The notes beneath the pieces are model-generated. The model was not told where the DNA came from and searched no databases. It saw only the letters and a list, made by a program, of their open reading frames with translations. This document shows positions 1-9,695 of a stretch of 64,000 nt of DNA, one piece after another. Every line of letters starts with the position of its first letter. Within the stretch, counting starts at the first letter, position 1. Source of the stretch: Marinomonas aquiplantarum (GTDB lineage: Bacteria > Pseudomonadota > Gammaproteobacteria > Pseudomonadales > Marinomonadaceae); NCBI RefSeq assembly GCF_003314975.1, contig NZ_QNRF01000001.1, positions 372,001 through 436,000 on the forward strand, written 5' to 3'. Both the position numbers and the translations under genes were made by a program.

Positions 1-1
1 T

Positions 2-844
2 GCAGAAGTTGGCAAAGATGTTACCCGTTTTAAAGTGGGTGACAGAGTGACGGTTCCTTTCATCAATGCTTGTGGTGGCTGTGCGGAATGCAACTCTGGC
101 AACCATCAAGTGTGTGGCAATCAGACTCAGCCAGGATTTACCCACTGGGGATCATTTGCCGAATACACTACCGTAGATCACGCAGATGTTAATCTAGTGG
201 CCTTACCTGAGTATTTAGATTTCGCTACTGCAGCGAGTCTTGGTTGCCGCTTTGTTACCTCTTTTAGAGCCGTAGTGGATCAAGGTAAAGTCAGTGCCGG
301 TCAATGGCTAGCAGTACATGGCTGTGGTGGCGTTGGCTTATCTGCAATCATGATCGCCAATGCGTTGGGCGCCAATGTTATTGCGGTGGACATTGACCAA
401 GACAAACTGGAATTGGCTCGCTCTTTAGGCGCAGTCGCTGTTATCAATGCCAACCAAGTTGCAGACGTTGTAGAAGCCATTGTCGAGATCACCAAAGGCG
501 GAGCTCATGTATCACTGGACGCACTAGGCCATTCGCTTACCGCGTTCAATTCTGTGCGCAGCTTACGTAAATTAGGCAAGCATATTCAAGTTGGTCTATT
601 GCTGGCTGATCATGCAGCACCACCAATGCCGATGGCAAAAGTCATCGCAGATGGATTAGAAATCATTGGCAGCCACGGTATGCAGGCGTATCGCTATGAC
701 GCCATGCTTAGCATGATGCTATCTGGCAAACTGGCGCCGGAGAAACTTTTAGGTCGCACCATTAGTTTGGAAGAATCCATCACAGCATTAACCACCATTG
801 ACACAGCCACAGCACCAGGTGTCACTGTCGTGACTAAATTTTAG
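2..844 (+). CDS. Zinc-dependent alcohol dehydrogenase, MDR family (5' end outside window)
   Basis: The reading frame is open from base 2, so the N-terminus, with the first catalytic zinc ligands, lies off the left edge. What remains has the structural zinc site with spaced cysteines (CGGCAEC...HQVC, near base 70-120), then the Rossmann nucleotide-binding motif GCGGVG and a typical medium-chain dehydrogenase C-terminus ending in VTVVTKF. Such enzymes oxidise alcohols or reduce aldehydes with NAD(P) in the cytoplasm. The substrate cannot be read from the sequence. A GTG at 35 lies inside the GroES-like domain and is not the start. No operon partner is visible downstream, where the next gene is convergent. 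Confidence 0.9.
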   Translation, partial: AEVGKDVTRFKVGDRVTVPFINACGGCAECNSGNHQVCGNQTQPGFTHWGSFAEYTTVDHADVNLVALPEYLDFATAASLGCRFVTSFRAVVDQGKVSAGQWLAVHGCGGVGLSAIMIANALGANVIAVDIDQDKLELARSLGAVAVINANQVADVVEAIVEITKGGAHVSLDALGHSLTAFNSVRSLRKLGKHIQVGLLLADHAAPPMPMAKVIADGLEIIGSHGMQAYRYDAMLSMMLSGKLAPEKLLGRTISLEESITALTTIDTATAPGVTVVTKF

Positions 845-908
845 GGGACACCTTAATTCGCCGCATTTATTCATCTAGACAAGGTTATAGGCAAGCCACG
901 GTAAGTTA

Positions 909-1223
909 CTAACTTTGCCCACTTCCCACCAGCAAATAGCAAGCAACATGGGGTTCAATCGGTGCCAAACTGGATTTAACCCCAAAGGGCTCAAATACCT
1001 TATTAATCACGGCTTGTGCTGGACTGCCTTTGTCTAACTCAATGTCCGTTAAGGTGCGACGACTCACCCCCACTTTGTCCGCAAACTCACTTTGGGAGAT
1101 CCCCAGAAACTGTTTGCGAAGGTACTTTAGAAGCTGCCCCTGAGTCAGCTCCCCCAGTATGTGTTGCCTAAGTAAATCAATGAGCAAATTCTGTTTCTGT
1201 TCGTCTGTTAAAGTCGATTTCAC
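909..1223 (-). CDS. XRE-family helix-turn-helix transcriptional regulator
   Basis: A 104-residue protein. Residues about 40-75 form a Cro/CI-type helix-turn-helix (ISQSEFADKVGVSRRTL). The N-terminus is helical and rich in Q and L, and the short C-terminus has no recognisable effector domain. The start is a GTG with a GAGG about 10 bases upstream; no in-frame ATG fits. The upstream 150 bases contain several ATGAG/CTCAT half-sites, including a perfect 28-bp palindrome, which suggests autoregulation. It follows yjdM on the same strand, about 160 bp away. The regulated genes are unknown. A toxin-antitoxin role is possible in principle, but no partner toxin is next to it. Confidence 0.85.
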   Translation of the reverse strand: MKSTLTDEQKQNLLIDLLRQHILGELTQGQLLKYLRKQFLGISQSEFADKVGVSRRTLTDIELDKGSPAQAVINKVFEPFGVKSSLAPIEPHVACYLLVGSGQS

Positions 1224-1248
1224 ATTCAGCCCTCGATGCGCAATATTG

Positions 1249-1297
1249 TGCTCAAAATATAGCCCACATCAGATAAATGAGAAAATAATTACTCATT
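1249..1297 (-). promoter_or_regulatory. Candidate promoter and operator of the XRE regulator
   Basis: Read on the minus strand, a TATATT -10-like box (plus 1256-1261) lies about 35 bases before the GTG start of the XRE gene. It is flanked by TTGAGC and by an inverted repeat of AAATGAG and CTCATTT arms spaced 9 bases apart (about 1275-1297). The half-sites are the same as in the 28-bp palindrome just upstream. This fits an autorepressed promoter. The -35 box is weak and the assignment is inference. Confidence 0.4.
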
Positions 1298-1313
1298 TTA
1301 TTCATCAGAAACA

Positions 1314-1341
1314 AAAAATGAGCATAATTATGCTCATTTTT
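1314..1341. repeat. Perfect 28-bp palindrome, operator or bidirectional terminator
   Basis: Each arm reads AAAAATGAGCATAA and the two arms meet without a spacer, so all 28 bases pair. The ATGAGC/GCTCAT cores match other half-sites upstream of the XRE gene, which favours an operator. The A/T flanks would also let it act as a terminator of yjdM, which ends 46 bases away and reads towards it. The sequence does not decide between the two. Confidence 0.6.
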
Positions 1342-1386
1342 CTAAAAGCTAACGAGAGCCGTCTACTCTGCTAATGTTCGATGAGA

Positions 1387-1728
1387 CTAGGCAGAGGCCT
1401 TTTTCACAAACTGCGACTTCAGCATCATGTCGCCTGCGCCATCCACTTTACAGTCAATATCGTGATCGCCGTCCACCAAGCGTTTGATCGTGGCTTTAGT
1501 ACCAATCTTAAGCACTTGTGATGACCCTTTTACTTTTAAATCTTTTGCCAAGGTCACCTTATCACCTTCTTGCAACTGCTTGCCGGAAGCGTCTTTGATG
1601 ATCAAAGCATCTTCGTCTACTTCCACTTCATTCGGATTCCATTCATGAGCACACTCAGGACAGATCAACATGGCTTGATCTTCATAAACATACTCAGAAT
1701 TACATTTAGGGCAATTTGGCAGACTCAT
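1387..1728 (-). CDS. yjdM: YjdM/PhnA-family zinc-ribbon protein
   Basis: A 113-residue protein with an N-terminal zinc ribbon of two CxxC pairs (CPKC and CPEC, about residues 6-27) followed by the conserved PhnA domain ([38 protein letters not shown]). Length and order match the family. The old name PhnA reflects a genomic position near phosphonate genes in E. coli; the protein is not phosphonoacetate hydrolase, and its function remains unsettled. Here it is apparently monocistronic, divergent from the photolyase operon across a 170-bp gap. Confidence 0.9.
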   Translation of the reverse strand: MSLPNCPKCNSEYVYEDQAMLICPECAHEWNPNEVEVDEDALIIKDASGKQLQEGDKVTLAKDLKVKGSSQVLKIGTKATIKRLVDGDHDIDCKVDGAGDMMLKSQFVKKASA

Positions 1729-1846
1729 ATTGGTTACGACCTTACATTCGACATAATAAATTTTGCCGCATTATAACCCCATTTTTACTAAGGTTTTTAT
1801 TTGTCGGTAAAAATTCCTTTTTTATGTGTCACTTCCCCCTAAAAAG

Positions 1847-1873
1847 CGATCCAAACAACGCCTTGCTGCGTAT
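1847..1873 (+). promoter_or_regulatory. Candidate ECF-type promoter of the photolyase operon
   Basis: CGATCC, 16 bases, then CGTAT lies about 30 bases before the cry start and would give a leader of about 20 nt ending in the GAGG ribosome site. The form resembles the TGATC...CGTA-like promoters known for singlet-oxygen sigma-E/ChrR regulons, which often include photolyase genes. No such sigma gene is in this window. The match is by eye only. Confidence 0.4.
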
Positions 1874-1902
1874 CGCAATAAGACACTAAGTGAGGGTGTG
1901 TG

Positions 1903-3222
1903 ATGAAGATGGGATTGGTATGGTTCGGTAATGACTTACGTTGTGCTGACCAAAAAATGTTATGGCGAGCCGCGCAAGAAGTAGATCAACTGGTGTGTGT
2001 TTTCTGTGATGCACCGGAATACAAACGCCCGACACGCTATGCGACTCAAGGCATGTCTGCACAGCGTCGTACCTTTTTATTGCAAGGCTTAGACAATCTC
2101 GCACAAGAATTGGAAGGTTTAGGACAAATGCTGTATGTCAGCCAATTGGATCCTTTAAACAGCCTGACATTGATACTCAACGAATTGCCTATTTCTCACG
2201 TCTTTTTGAACCATGATGCTGGTTGGAACGAACAAACCAGCCTACGTCGGCTGGCTAAAACCTTTTCTGATGTACATTTTCATATAGATCATGGCCAGAC
2301 CTTGTTTGAACCATGGCAATTTCCTTTCGCCGTCGCAGATCTACCTAGTAGCTTTTCCAAATTCCGTCGCATCGTCGAAACCATGGACATTGCAGAGCCC
2401 ATCCCTAAAGTTCGAGAGTTGCCTACTGCCGTGGCTTTTTCTCTGGCACAAGTCGCCCCTTGGCAAGCACAATCCATCTCTTCACAAGGGCCTTTTGTTG
2501 GAGGCGAAGAAGCGGCGAAACAACAATTAACCGACTACTTCACCACAGATTTACCCAAGCATTACAAAGAAGTTCGTAATGCCTTGTCAGGCTGGGAAAA
2601 CTCCACCAAATTTTCCGCTTGGTTAGCACAAGGTAGCCTTTCACCCAGACAAATCTTGGCGTCATTACGCCAATATGAAGCAGACCGTGGCGCCAACGAA
2701 TCGACCTACTGGATTTTCTTTGAGCTTTTATGGCGTGAATATTTTCATTGGTACGCCGCTTGCTATGGCAAACATTTGTTCATGCCCAATGGCTTGGCGA
2801 AACACGCTCCCAAACTATCTTATTACCCTGAGCGCTTCCGCAAATGGTGCCAAGGCAATACGCCTTATCCCATCGTCAATGCTTGCATGAAGCAACTCAA
2901 TCAAACGGGCTTCATGAGTAATCGTGGTCGTCAATTGGTTGCCAGTTGTTTGATTTATGAATTGGGTGTGGACTGGCGTTATGGTGCGGCTTATTTTGAA
3001 CAACAGCTTGTGGATTATGATGTTGGTTCAAACTGGGGAAATTGGCAGTACATTGCAGGTGTCGGTGCCGACCCTCGTGGTGGCCGCCGCTTTAATCTCG
3101 ACAAGCAAACCGAACAATACGACCCAGATGGCGCTTTTATCCGCCAATGGCAAGGGGATGAGTTTGACCGCCAGCTGGACTCTGTCGATGCGGCAGATTG
3201 GCCTCTCTATCCAACGTCTTAG
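1903..3222 (+). CDS. Cryptochrome DASH (CRY-DASH)
   Basis: A photolyase-fold flavoprotein of 439 residues. The N-terminal Rossmann domain begins GLVWFGNDLR, and the C-terminal FAD domain carries WREYFHWYA and the DASH hallmark YDVGSNWGNWQYIAGVG (about residues 373-390), then ADPRGGRRFNLDKQ. CRY-DASH proteins bind FAD and methenyltetrahydrofolate and repair pyrimidine dimers in single-stranded DNA; some act in light signalling. ATG at 1903 was preferred to the overlapping GTG at 1900 because GAGG lies about 7 bases upstream. It is first in a tight three-gene operon with two other photolyase homologues. The class assignment is firm; repair versus signalling is open. Confidence 0.95.
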   Translation: MKMGLVWFGNDLRCADQKMLWRAAQEVDQLVCVFCDAPEYKRPTRYATQGMSAQRRTFLLQGLDNLAQELEGLGQMLYVSQLDPLNSLTLILNELPISHVFLNHDAGWNEQTSLRRLAKTFSDVHFHIDHGQTLFEPWQFPFAVADLPSSFSKFRRIVETMDIAEPIPKVRELPTAVAFSLAQVAPWQAQSISSQGPFVGGEEAAKQQLTDYFTTDLPKHYKEVRNALSGWENSTKFSAWLAQGSLSPRQILASLRQYEADRGANESTYWIFFELLWREYFHWYAACYGKHLFMPNGLAKHAPKLSYYPERFRKWCQGNTPYPIVNACMKQLNQTGFMSNRGRQLVASCLIYELGVDWRYGAAYFEQQLVDYDVGSNWGNWQYIAGVGADPRGGRRFNLDKQTEQYDPDGAFIRQWQGDEFDRQLDSVDAADWPLYPTS

Positions 3223-3228
3223 CGATTC

Positions 3229-4749
3229 GTGACTCAAGTTACTTCACAGGACTCAACTCAAGCACCGGTCGTGGTTTGGTTTAAGCGAGATTTACGCTTA
3301 ACCGATCATGAGCCTTTGCAGCAGGCAATCAATAGCCAGCGTCCGATCATTTTGTTTTATGTGTTTGAGCCAAGCTTAGTCGCTGACGAACATTATGACG
3401 AGCGTCACTGGCGTTTTGTGTGGCAGTCCCTAATGGACATGCAGGATCAACTAACGCCTTATAAAGCCCAGCTGTTCATTGATTATCAAGAAGCCTTACC
3501 AGCCTTAGAAAGCCTTCACCAAACCACGCCATTTCACGCGTTATACAGCAGTGAAGAGATAGGCTTAGGCTTAACCTTTGAACGTGATCTTGCCCTTAAA
3601 GCCTGGTGCCAACAGACGCAAATAAGCTGGCATGAATTCCCCACTGGTGCGGTGATTCGAGGTTTACAAAATCGGGATACTTGGGACAAGGCTTGGCAGC
3701 AAATTATGCGTCAACCTATCGCAGAAACGGCACTGGAACAGGCCACTTGGCACCAGATAACCTCCCCTAACATTAATATTCCTGACGCTTGGCAAACCAG
3801 TCAAAAAGGCATGCAAACCGGCGGCAGCACGCTTGCTTGGAAAACCCTAACCAGCTTCTATGAGGAGCGGGGACAATATTATTATTGCTCCTTATCCAGC
3901 CCGCTAACCAGCCGTTCCGCCTGCACTAGGCTTTCCCCCTATTTGGCATGGGGCAACATCAGTTTGCGAGAAGTGTATCAAGACCTCTTAACCCGTTGGC
4001 ACACCAAAGGCTGGCGACGCACCTTGATTGCCCTAAGCTCAAGACTGCATTGGCATTGCCACTTTATGCAAAAATTCGAAAGTGAGTGCCGCATGGAATA
4101 TCAACCCGTCAATCAGGCTTATCAAGCTTTTCCCTATCGCAATGACGAACAAATCTGGCCTGACTTTGAACGCTGGTATCTCGGCCAAACCGGTTACCCC
4201 ATGATCGATGCTTGTATGCGCGCCTTACATGCCACGGGCTACATCAACTTTCGTATGCGCGCCATGCTGGTGAGCTTTCTGTGCCATCATATGAATCTGG
4301 ATTGGCGCATGGGCGTGAAGCCGCTCGCTAAGCTCTTTCTCGACTTTGAACCCGGCATTCACTACCCGCAGTTTCAGATGCAAGCCTCGGTAACGGGCAC
4401 CAATACCATTCGCATTTACAACCCAGTTAAACAGTCACAAGAGCAAGATCCAGAGGGCGACTTTATCCGTCGCTGGGTGCCTGAATTGCATAATGTCCCT
4501 GCACCACTGATCCACACGCCTTGGCAAATGTCCCCAATGGAAGAAACCCTCTATGACTGCCAACTTGGCAGCGACTACCCGCAACCTATACTCAATTTAG
4601 AAGAAGCGGCTAAATCCGCTCGCGATCGCCTTTGGGGGTTTCGAAAGTTGCCTGAAGTACGCATAGAAAAACAACGAATATTAGCCACTCATGTTCGTTC
4701 GCCTAATAGTAAAACCAAGAGCAAAACTCAAAATAAGAGGTCTTCATGA
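3229..4749 (+). CDS. FAD-binding photolyase/cryptochrome homologue with divergent flavin pocket
   Basis: A 506-residue class I photolyase-like protein: N-terminal photolyase domain ([13 protein letters not shown]) and FAD-binding domain ([32 protein letters not shown]). In E. coli PhrB the FAD loop reads NNGGWQW...TGTDAAPYFRIFNP. Here it is HYPQFQMQ...[11 protein letters not shown] (about 378-399), so the Asp near the isoalloxazine is Asn392. I recall this pattern in a separate subfamily of annotated photolyases; its activity is not established to my knowledge. The start is a GTG six bases after the CRY-DASH stop, and its 3' end overlaps the next gene by ATGA, so the three genes are translationally coupled. 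A basic, serine-rich tail of about 20 residues ends the protein. Confidence 0.9.
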   Translation: MTQVTSQDSTQAPVVVWFKRDLRLTDHEPLQQAINSQRPIILFYVFEPSLVADEHYDERHWRFVWQSLMDMQDQLTPYKAQLFIDYQEALPALESLHQTTPFHALYSSEEIGLGLTFERDLALKAWCQQTQISWHEFPTGAVIRGLQNRDTWDKAWQQIMRQPIAETALEQATWHQITSPNINIPDAWQTSQKGMQTGGSTLAWKTLTSFYEERGQYYYCSLSSPLTSRSACTRLSPYLAWGNISLREVYQDLLTRWHTKGWRRTLIALSSRLHWHCHFMQKFESECRMEYQPVNQAYQAFPYRNDEQIWPDFERWYLGQTGYPMIDACMRALHATGYINFRMRAMLVSFLCHHMNLDWRMGVKPLAKLFLDFEPGIHYPQFQMQASVTGTNTIRIYNPVKQSQEQDPEGDFIRRWVPELHNVPAPLIHTPWQMSPMEETLYDCQLGSDYPQPILNLEEAAKSARDRLWGFRKLPEVRIEKQRILATHVRSPNSKTKSKTQNKRSS

Positions 4750-6293
4750 GTCAATTTCACACCCTTCGTTTGATATTGGGCGATCAGCTCAACGCCAACC
4801 ATTCTTGGTTTAAACAAACCGACTCTGGTGTGCTGTATCTCATTGCCGAATTGCACTCTGAAGCCCACTATGTAAAACATCACATCCAAAAGGTAACGGC
4901 ATTCTTTTTGGCCATGCAAGGCTTTGCTGACGCTTTACAACAAGCCGGTCATCAAGTTTGCCATCTCACCTTAGACGATACCAAAGGGCTTAGCCTGACC
5001 GAACTACTAACACAACAAGCAGACAAAATTGGTGCACAAACCATTCAGCTTCAAAGACCGGATGAATACCGTTTACTTAGTCAATTAGAAGGCTTTCAAA
5101 GCACTACCTCCTTGCAGGTAGAGTGGTTTGATACTGAGCACTTCTTATTGCCGTTTGCAGAAATTCCAACTCATTTCAAAGCCAAACACAGTGTGCGCAT
5201 GGAACACTTCTATCGCAAAATGCGTAAACGCTTTGATGTTTTGATGACAGAAGAAGGGCCTGAAGGCGGACAATGGAACTATGATGCCAATAACCGCAAC
5301 AAGCTGAAAAAACAGGACCTAGCCGACATTCCACAGCCATTGTGCTTTCAGCACCCTGTAGATGATATTGTTGCGCGCCTCCACCAGCACCAAGTGCCTT
5401 GTTTTGGACAAATTGGCTCACACCTTAGTTGGCCAGTAACCCGTCGTGAAGCCCATCAATTACTGGATTACTTTTGCCAACACCTGTTAGTCAATTTTGG
5501 TCGCTTTCAAGACGCCATGACAGACCAATCTGAACACGCTTGGAGCCTGTATCATTCACGCCTATCCTTCGCGCTCAACAGTAAATTAATTCACCCCATG
5601 ACCGTCATACAAGCCGCTGTATCCCAATTTCATCAAGACCCTCAAATAGACTTGGCGCAAATTGAAGGCTTTGTTAGACAGATCCTTGGTTGGCGCGAGT
5701 ATGTACGCGGCATGTACTGGATAAACATGCCGGACTATCGCCAACAAAATGCCCTCGACGCTCAGCGAGACTTACCTGAGTATTTTTGGACCGGGGAGAC
5801 GAAGATGAATTGTTTATCGCAAGCCATTCATCAATCCCTCGACTTTGCTTATGCGCATCATATTCAACGCCTCATGGTGACAGGCAATTTTTGTCTGCTA
5901 ACCGGCATTGAACCTCAGCAAGTAGATGATTGGTATTTGGGTATTTACATCGATGCCATCGAATGGGTGGAATTACCCAATACGCGTGGTATGAGCCAAT
6001 TTGCCGACGGCGGCTGGATCGCTTCCAAGCCTTACGCGGCAAGTGGTAGCTACATGAATAAAATGAGTGATTATTGCACTTCGTGTCATTACAAGGTGAA
6101 GGAAAAGACTGGTGAACAGGCCTGTCCACTGAACAGCTTATATTGGCGCTTTATGGTTAAACATCGAGACTGGCTAAGTAAGAACCCGCGCATTGGCATG
6201 ATATACGGTAATTGGGACAAGCAAACACCCGATCAGCGACAAGCAGTGTTAGACAGGGCTGATTGGTGTTTACAGGAAATTGAGTCCCTTTAA
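4746..6293 (+). CDS. Iron-sulfur photolyase, PhrB/(6-4) type (DPRP family)
   Basis: A 515-residue member of the prokaryotic iron-sulfur photolyases, typified by Agrobacterium PhrB, which repairs (6-4) photoproducts. The N-terminus [16 protein letters not shown], the loop [12 protein letters not shown], and four cysteines at 356, 444, 447 and 460 fit the [4Fe-4S] ligands; the spacing (88, 3, 13) equals that of PhrB (350, 438, 441, 454). These enzymes use FAD and, in characterised cases, dimethyl-ribityl-lumazine as antenna. The ATG overlaps the previous stop by four bases. As the last gene of the operon, it completes a set of three mechanistically different photolyase classes. Confidence 0.93.
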   Translation: MSQFHTLRLILGDQLNANHSWFKQTDSGVLYLIAELHSEAHYVKHHIQKVTAFFLAMQGFADALQQAGHQVCHLTLDDTKGLSLTELLTQQADKIGAQTIQLQRPDEYRLLSQLEGFQSTTSLQVEWFDTEHFLLPFAEIPTHFKAKHSVRMEHFYRKMRKRFDVLMTEEGPEGGQWNYDANNRNKLKKQDLADIPQPLCFQHPVDDIVARLHQHQVPCFGQIGSHLSWPVTRREAHQLLDYFCQHLLVNFGRFQDAMTDQSEHAWSLYHSRLSFALNSKLIHPMTVIQAAVSQFHQDPQIDLAQIEGFVRQILGWREYVRGMYWINMPDYRQQNALDAQRDLPEYFWTGETKMNCLSQAIHQSLDFAYAHHIQRLMVTGNFCLLTGIEPQQVDDWYLGIYIDAIEWVELPNTRGMSQFADGGWIASKPYAASGSYMNKMSDYCTSCHYKVKEKTGEQACPLNSLYWRFMVKHRDWLSKNPRIGMIYGNWDKQTPDQRQAVLDRADWCLQEIESL

Positions 6294-6313
6294 TGGTGAG
6301 TCAGGCTACTTGG

Positions 6314-6832
6314 TTAACCAAACTGATTAACAGACAATTCCACCATCAAGTCGCTGCTGATGTTTTCCAGTGCGGCTTCTAGCTCTGTTAACGGCAAGTT
6401 TGCTGGCACAGACAATACCATATCAGTCTTAAACAGCATTTCGGAGCTCATTGGTGCTGGCTCACAACTGGTGGTCAACTCTTTCACATTGACCATCAAT
6501 GAGTGCAGTACTTGTGATACTTCTTTCACAATGCCTGCTCGATCATTGCCCACCACAGACAGGGATAACGTCGAGCCCTCTGCGACTTTTTCAACGGCGG
6601 TTTCAACCGTCACATGAAGCCCTAAACTGACCAAACCTTGCAAAGCTTCGATTAACCCTTGTTGCTCAGCAGGAGGCACCGAAACCGTCAAAATACCAGC
6701 AAATTTGTCCGCCAGATGCGCCATACGACTTTCTAACCAATTGCCTTGGTGACGAGCAATCACATCCGATAAACACTCAACGATACCCGGCTTATCTTCT
6801 CCAATAAAACTCAATACAAGATGTTGCGACAT
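6314..6832 (-). CDS. gcvR: GcvR-like ACT-domain regulatory protein
   Basis: A 172-residue protein with two ACT domains: residues about 3-80 (HLVLSFIGEDKPGIVECL) and about 88-170 (TLSLSVVGNDRAGIVKEVSQVL). This is the layout of GcvR, the glycine-cleavage-system repressor that binds GcvA in enterobacteria. No DNA-binding domain is present, as expected. The longer frame (197 residues) was rejected because ATG 6832 has GGAG seven bases upstream and the extra N-terminus is not family-like. It overlaps no gene; the MFS gene ends 75 bp upstream. Whether it regulates gcv genes here is not shown, since none are nearby. Confidence 0.85.
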   Translation of the reverse strand: MSQHLVLSFIGEDKPGIVECLSDVIARHQGNWLESRMAHLADKFAGILTVSVPPAEQQGLIEALQGLVSLGLHVTVETAVEKVAEGSTLSLSVVGNDRAGIVKEVSQVLHSLMVNVKELTTSCEPAPMSSEMLFKTDMVLSVPANLPLTELEAALENISSDLMVELSVNQFG

Positions 6833-6906
6833 ATGCGTCTCCGTTGACGATGAATCAGTTAAATAAAAGGCTTTCCTTAGCATAGGCGAAAGTCTTTGTT
6901 TCGCCA

Positions 6907-8166
6907 TTATTCAATGTTTTTAATGCGTTGTTGACGGTGAAAAAACCAAAAACCTAACAGGGTCGCTAAAGTCCCTGAAAAGCCACACAATAAAATCGAC
7001 GCTCTCGCACCGTAATGATCCGCAATAAAACCAACAATCGGCGCACCTAACGCAGTACCACCAATTGCAATGGCTAACACCACCGCCATGACACGACCAC
7101 GATATGCTTTCTCCGTTGCCAATTGCATGTAGGAGGCGGTAGAAGTGGTAAATAATTGAGTACCCAACCCCAGTGCGATCAACATCATGGCAAACAACCA
7201 AAAGCTTGGACTCAACGCAACCGCAAAACAACTGACGGCATAAAAGCCTGCGACATAAATCATAAAGTGAAACGAGGGGGAAGATTTACGGCTCGCGGTG
7301 ACGATAGCTCCCGTAATGGACCCAATCGCCATCATGGACACAAGAAAACCATATTGGTCAGCCTGACCTTCAAACACATGCACCGTCATAGATGATAAAT
7401 ACACAGGAAAGTTCATTCCAAAACAACAGATTAAAAACGACATTAGGCAAATTACCGTCATTTCTCGGTGTTGCCAAATGTATCGAAAACCATCTAAAAA
7501 TTTTGCTAAATCTGGGCCTGAAGGTGCGTGCTCAGCCTCAACTTTTGGCAAACGATGCTTCAATAAATACAAAGCGGTTAATAAGGGTAAAAATGACACG
7601 ACATTGATCATGAAAACCCAACCGCTGCCCACCAGCGCGATCAAAATCCCCGCCACAGCAGGACCAACTAAACGCGCACTATTGAAAGAAACCGCGTTTA
7701 GCCCAACCGCATTAGACAATTCTTTTTCACTGACAATATCGGAAACAAAAGCGTGTCTTGCTGGAGCATCAAATGCCGCGACACAACCTAAGCCAAGCGC
7801 ACAAAGACATACTTGCCATAATTCAACCTGTGCAGAAAGCACTAATACCCCAAGAATAAGAGCCAGTATGGCCATTAGAGATTGCGTCACAAACAGCAAT
7901 TTTCGACGATCCACTCGATCAGCTGTCCAGCCCGTGATGGGCAATAAAAAGATTTGTGGTGCGAATTGCAGAAATACCACTAAACCTACCGCCGCGGCAT
8001 TTTTATCAGACAACTCAGAGATCACCAACCAATCTTGTGCCGTGCGCTGTAGCCAACCGCCAATATTGGAAATAACAGCGCCACTGAACCAAAGACGATA
8101 ATTAGGATTAGCAAGGGATCGAAACGTATTGGGCAAATGGCTCTCCTGAGAATGGTAAATCGTCAT
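6907..8166 (-). CDS. MFS transporter, MFS_3 (EntS-like) family
   Basis: A 419-residue inner-membrane protein with about 12 hydrophobic segments. The N-terminus FRSLANPNYRLWFSGAVISNIG, the loop-2 region TADRVDRRKLL, and FDAPARHAFVSDIV are features of the MFS_3 group, which includes the enterobactin exporter EntS. The substrate is unknown; many members are annotated as general multidrug or siderophore exporters. No siderophore genes are in the window. It may share a transcript with gcvR, 74 bases downstream on the same strand. Confidence 0.88.
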   Translation of the reverse strand: MTIYHSQESHLPNTFRSLANPNYRLWFSGAVISNIGGWLQRTAQDWLVISELSDKNAAAVGLVVFLQFAPQIFLLPITGWTADRVDRRKLLFVTQSLMAILALILGVLVLSAQVELWQVCLCALGLGCVAAFDAPARHAFVSDIVSEKELSNAVGLNAVSFNSARLVGPAVAGILIALVGSGWVFMINVVSFLPLLTALYLLKHRLPKVEAEHAPSGPDLAKFLDGFRYIWQHREMTVICLMSFLICCFGMNFPVYLSSMTVHVFEGQADQYGFLVSMMAIGSITGAIVTASRKSSPSFHFMIYVAGFYAVSCFAVALSPSFWLFAMMLIALGLGTQLFTTSTASYMQLATEKAYRGRVMAVVLAIAIGGTALGAPIVGFIADHYGARASILLCGFSGTLATLLGFWFFHRQQRIKNIE

Positions 8167-8201
8167 CGATTAAAGACTAAGCAGAGCACATCCTACAACA
8201 C

Positions 8202-8226
8202 AAAAAAAGGGAGCAGATGCTCCCTT
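8202..8226 (-). terminator. Rho-independent terminator of sstT
   Basis: On the minus strand the stem AAGGGAGCA/TGCTCCCTT with a two-base loop is followed by seven T. It sits 19 bases after the sstT stop. Confidence 0.85.
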
Positions 8227-8244
8227 CGTCAACATCCTGAGAAT

Positions 8245-9465
8245 TTACGCTTTATCTTCCGACAAACACGCTGCCGCCGTGAACAAAGCATCGGTTGAAC
8301 TGTTCAATGCGGTTTCCGCCGAATCTTGTAATACACCAATAACAAAACCCACCGATACCACTTGCATAGCCACTTCATTTGAAATGTTAAACAAGCTACA
8401 AGCTAGCGGAATCAGTAATAAAGAACCGCCCGCAACACCAGACGCACCACATGCAGAAACCGCGGCAATAATACTAAGCAAGAATGCCGTACCGAAATCC
8501 ACTGGAATCGCCAAGGTATTAACGGCCGCTAAGGTCAATACGGTAATCGTAATGGCCGCACCGGCCATGTTGATGGTCGCACCAAGAGGAATCGAGACAG
8601 AATAGGTGTCTTCATCCAAATCAAGACGCTTACAAAGCGACATATTCACAGGAATATTAGCAGCGGAACTGCGTGTGAAAAATGCCGTAAGACCACTCTC
8701 TTTTAAGCACTTAAAGACTAATGGGTAAGGGTTGCGGCGAAGTTTCCAAAACACCAATAATGGATTGGTGACCAAAGCAATGAATAGCATCGCACCGATC
8801 AACACGGTCAATAAATGACTGTAACCCAACAAAGCATCAAAGCCCGTTTCGGCAATGGTATTGGCAACCAGACCAAAAATACCAAATGGTGCTAAGCGGA
8901 TAATGACATTCACTAACTTAGTCACGCTGTCGGCTAATTCCTGTAGAAATTGTTTACTCGACTCTGAGGCATGGCGTAATCCGAAGCCTAAGCCAATCGC
9001 CCAAGCCAAAATCCCCACATAGTTTCCTTGCAGCAACGCATTGATTGGGTTGTCCACAACATTGAAGACCAAGGTTTGTAATACCTCACCCAAACCTTGG
9101 GGAGCCGCACGGCTCATGTCGGATGCAGAAAGCACCAGCTGAGTTGGGAATAAAAAACTGAAAGCGACGGCAGTCAACGAAGCGACAAACGTGCCCAGCA
9201 CATATAAAAATAATACAGGGCGAATATGGGTATGTTGTGACTGTTTATGGTTCGCAATGGCGGCCATCACTAAGATAAACACCAGAATCGGTGCAATGGC
9301 TTTTAGGGCTTTGACAAAAAAGTCACCCAATAATTGGCTTGAAAGAGCCAGGTCAGGAGCAAACTGTCCAACCAACACACCGCACACTATGCCTACCGCA
9401 ATTTGCAGCACCAAATTACCACTAAAGAAACGCTTTGCCAGCGTTGAAAATACATCAAATATCAT
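8245..9465 (-). CDS. sstT: Serine/threonine:Na+ symporter SstT
   Basis: A 406-residue membrane transporter of the dicarboxylate/amino acid:cation (DAACS) family. Long stretches match what I recall of E. coli SstT, for example [54 protein letters not shown] and [15 protein letters not shown]. It takes up serine and threonine with sodium across the inner membrane. ATG 9465 or the in-frame GTG 9480 could start it; neither has a clear ribosome site, and the family N-terminus is short, so the ATG was chosen. It is followed by a strong terminator and appears to be a single-gene unit. Confidence 0.95.
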   Translation of the reverse strand: MIFDVFSTLAKRFFSGNLVLQIAVGIVCGVLVGQFAPDLALSSQLLGDFFVKALKAIAPILVFILVMAAIANHKQSQHTHIRPVLFLYVLGTFVASLTAVAFSFLFPTQLVLSASDMSRAAPQGLGEVLQTLVFNVVDNPINALLQGNYVGILAWAIGLGFGLRHASESSKQFLQELADSVTKLVNVIIRLAPFGIFGLVANTIAETGFDALLGYSHLLTVLIGAMLFIALVTNPLLVFWKLRRNPYPLVFKCLKESGLTAFFTRSSAANIPVNMSLCKRLDLDEDTYSVSIPLGATINMAGAAITITVLTLAAVNTLAIPVDFGTAFLLSIIAAVSACGASGVAGGSLLLIPLACSLFNISNEVAMQVVSVGFVIGVLQDSAETALNSSTDALFTAAACLSEDKA

Positions 9466-9695
9466 CTGAGGGGGGTCCACTGAATTTTTGAAGTGGGCAC
9501 CTTACTGTATCGTGACGATAAAATGAACCATTTTAGGGCGTTTTGTCATAAAAATTGAGCAATGACAAGAAATGCCACAGCATCCGCTTTAGCCTATTTG
9601 TGACTTCCTCACTTTGTCCATAAAGAACATATTGAACTCCTTCTAGAGAAGACCCATATTGAGAGAATCAATAACATTTCCATTAAGGACCCCTC

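Noticed and set aside
1159-1374. 71-residue plus-strand frame over the XRE upstream region
   Set aside because: It crosses the operator palindrome and the XRE start in antisense and has no ribosome site.
7478-8101. 207-residue plus-strand frame
   Set aside because: Antisense shadow of the MFS gene, whose membrane and motif content is clear.
9466-9695. Possible riboswitch or small RNA between sstT and the nitroreductase gene
   Set aside because: No stem set or conserved block could be found by eye.
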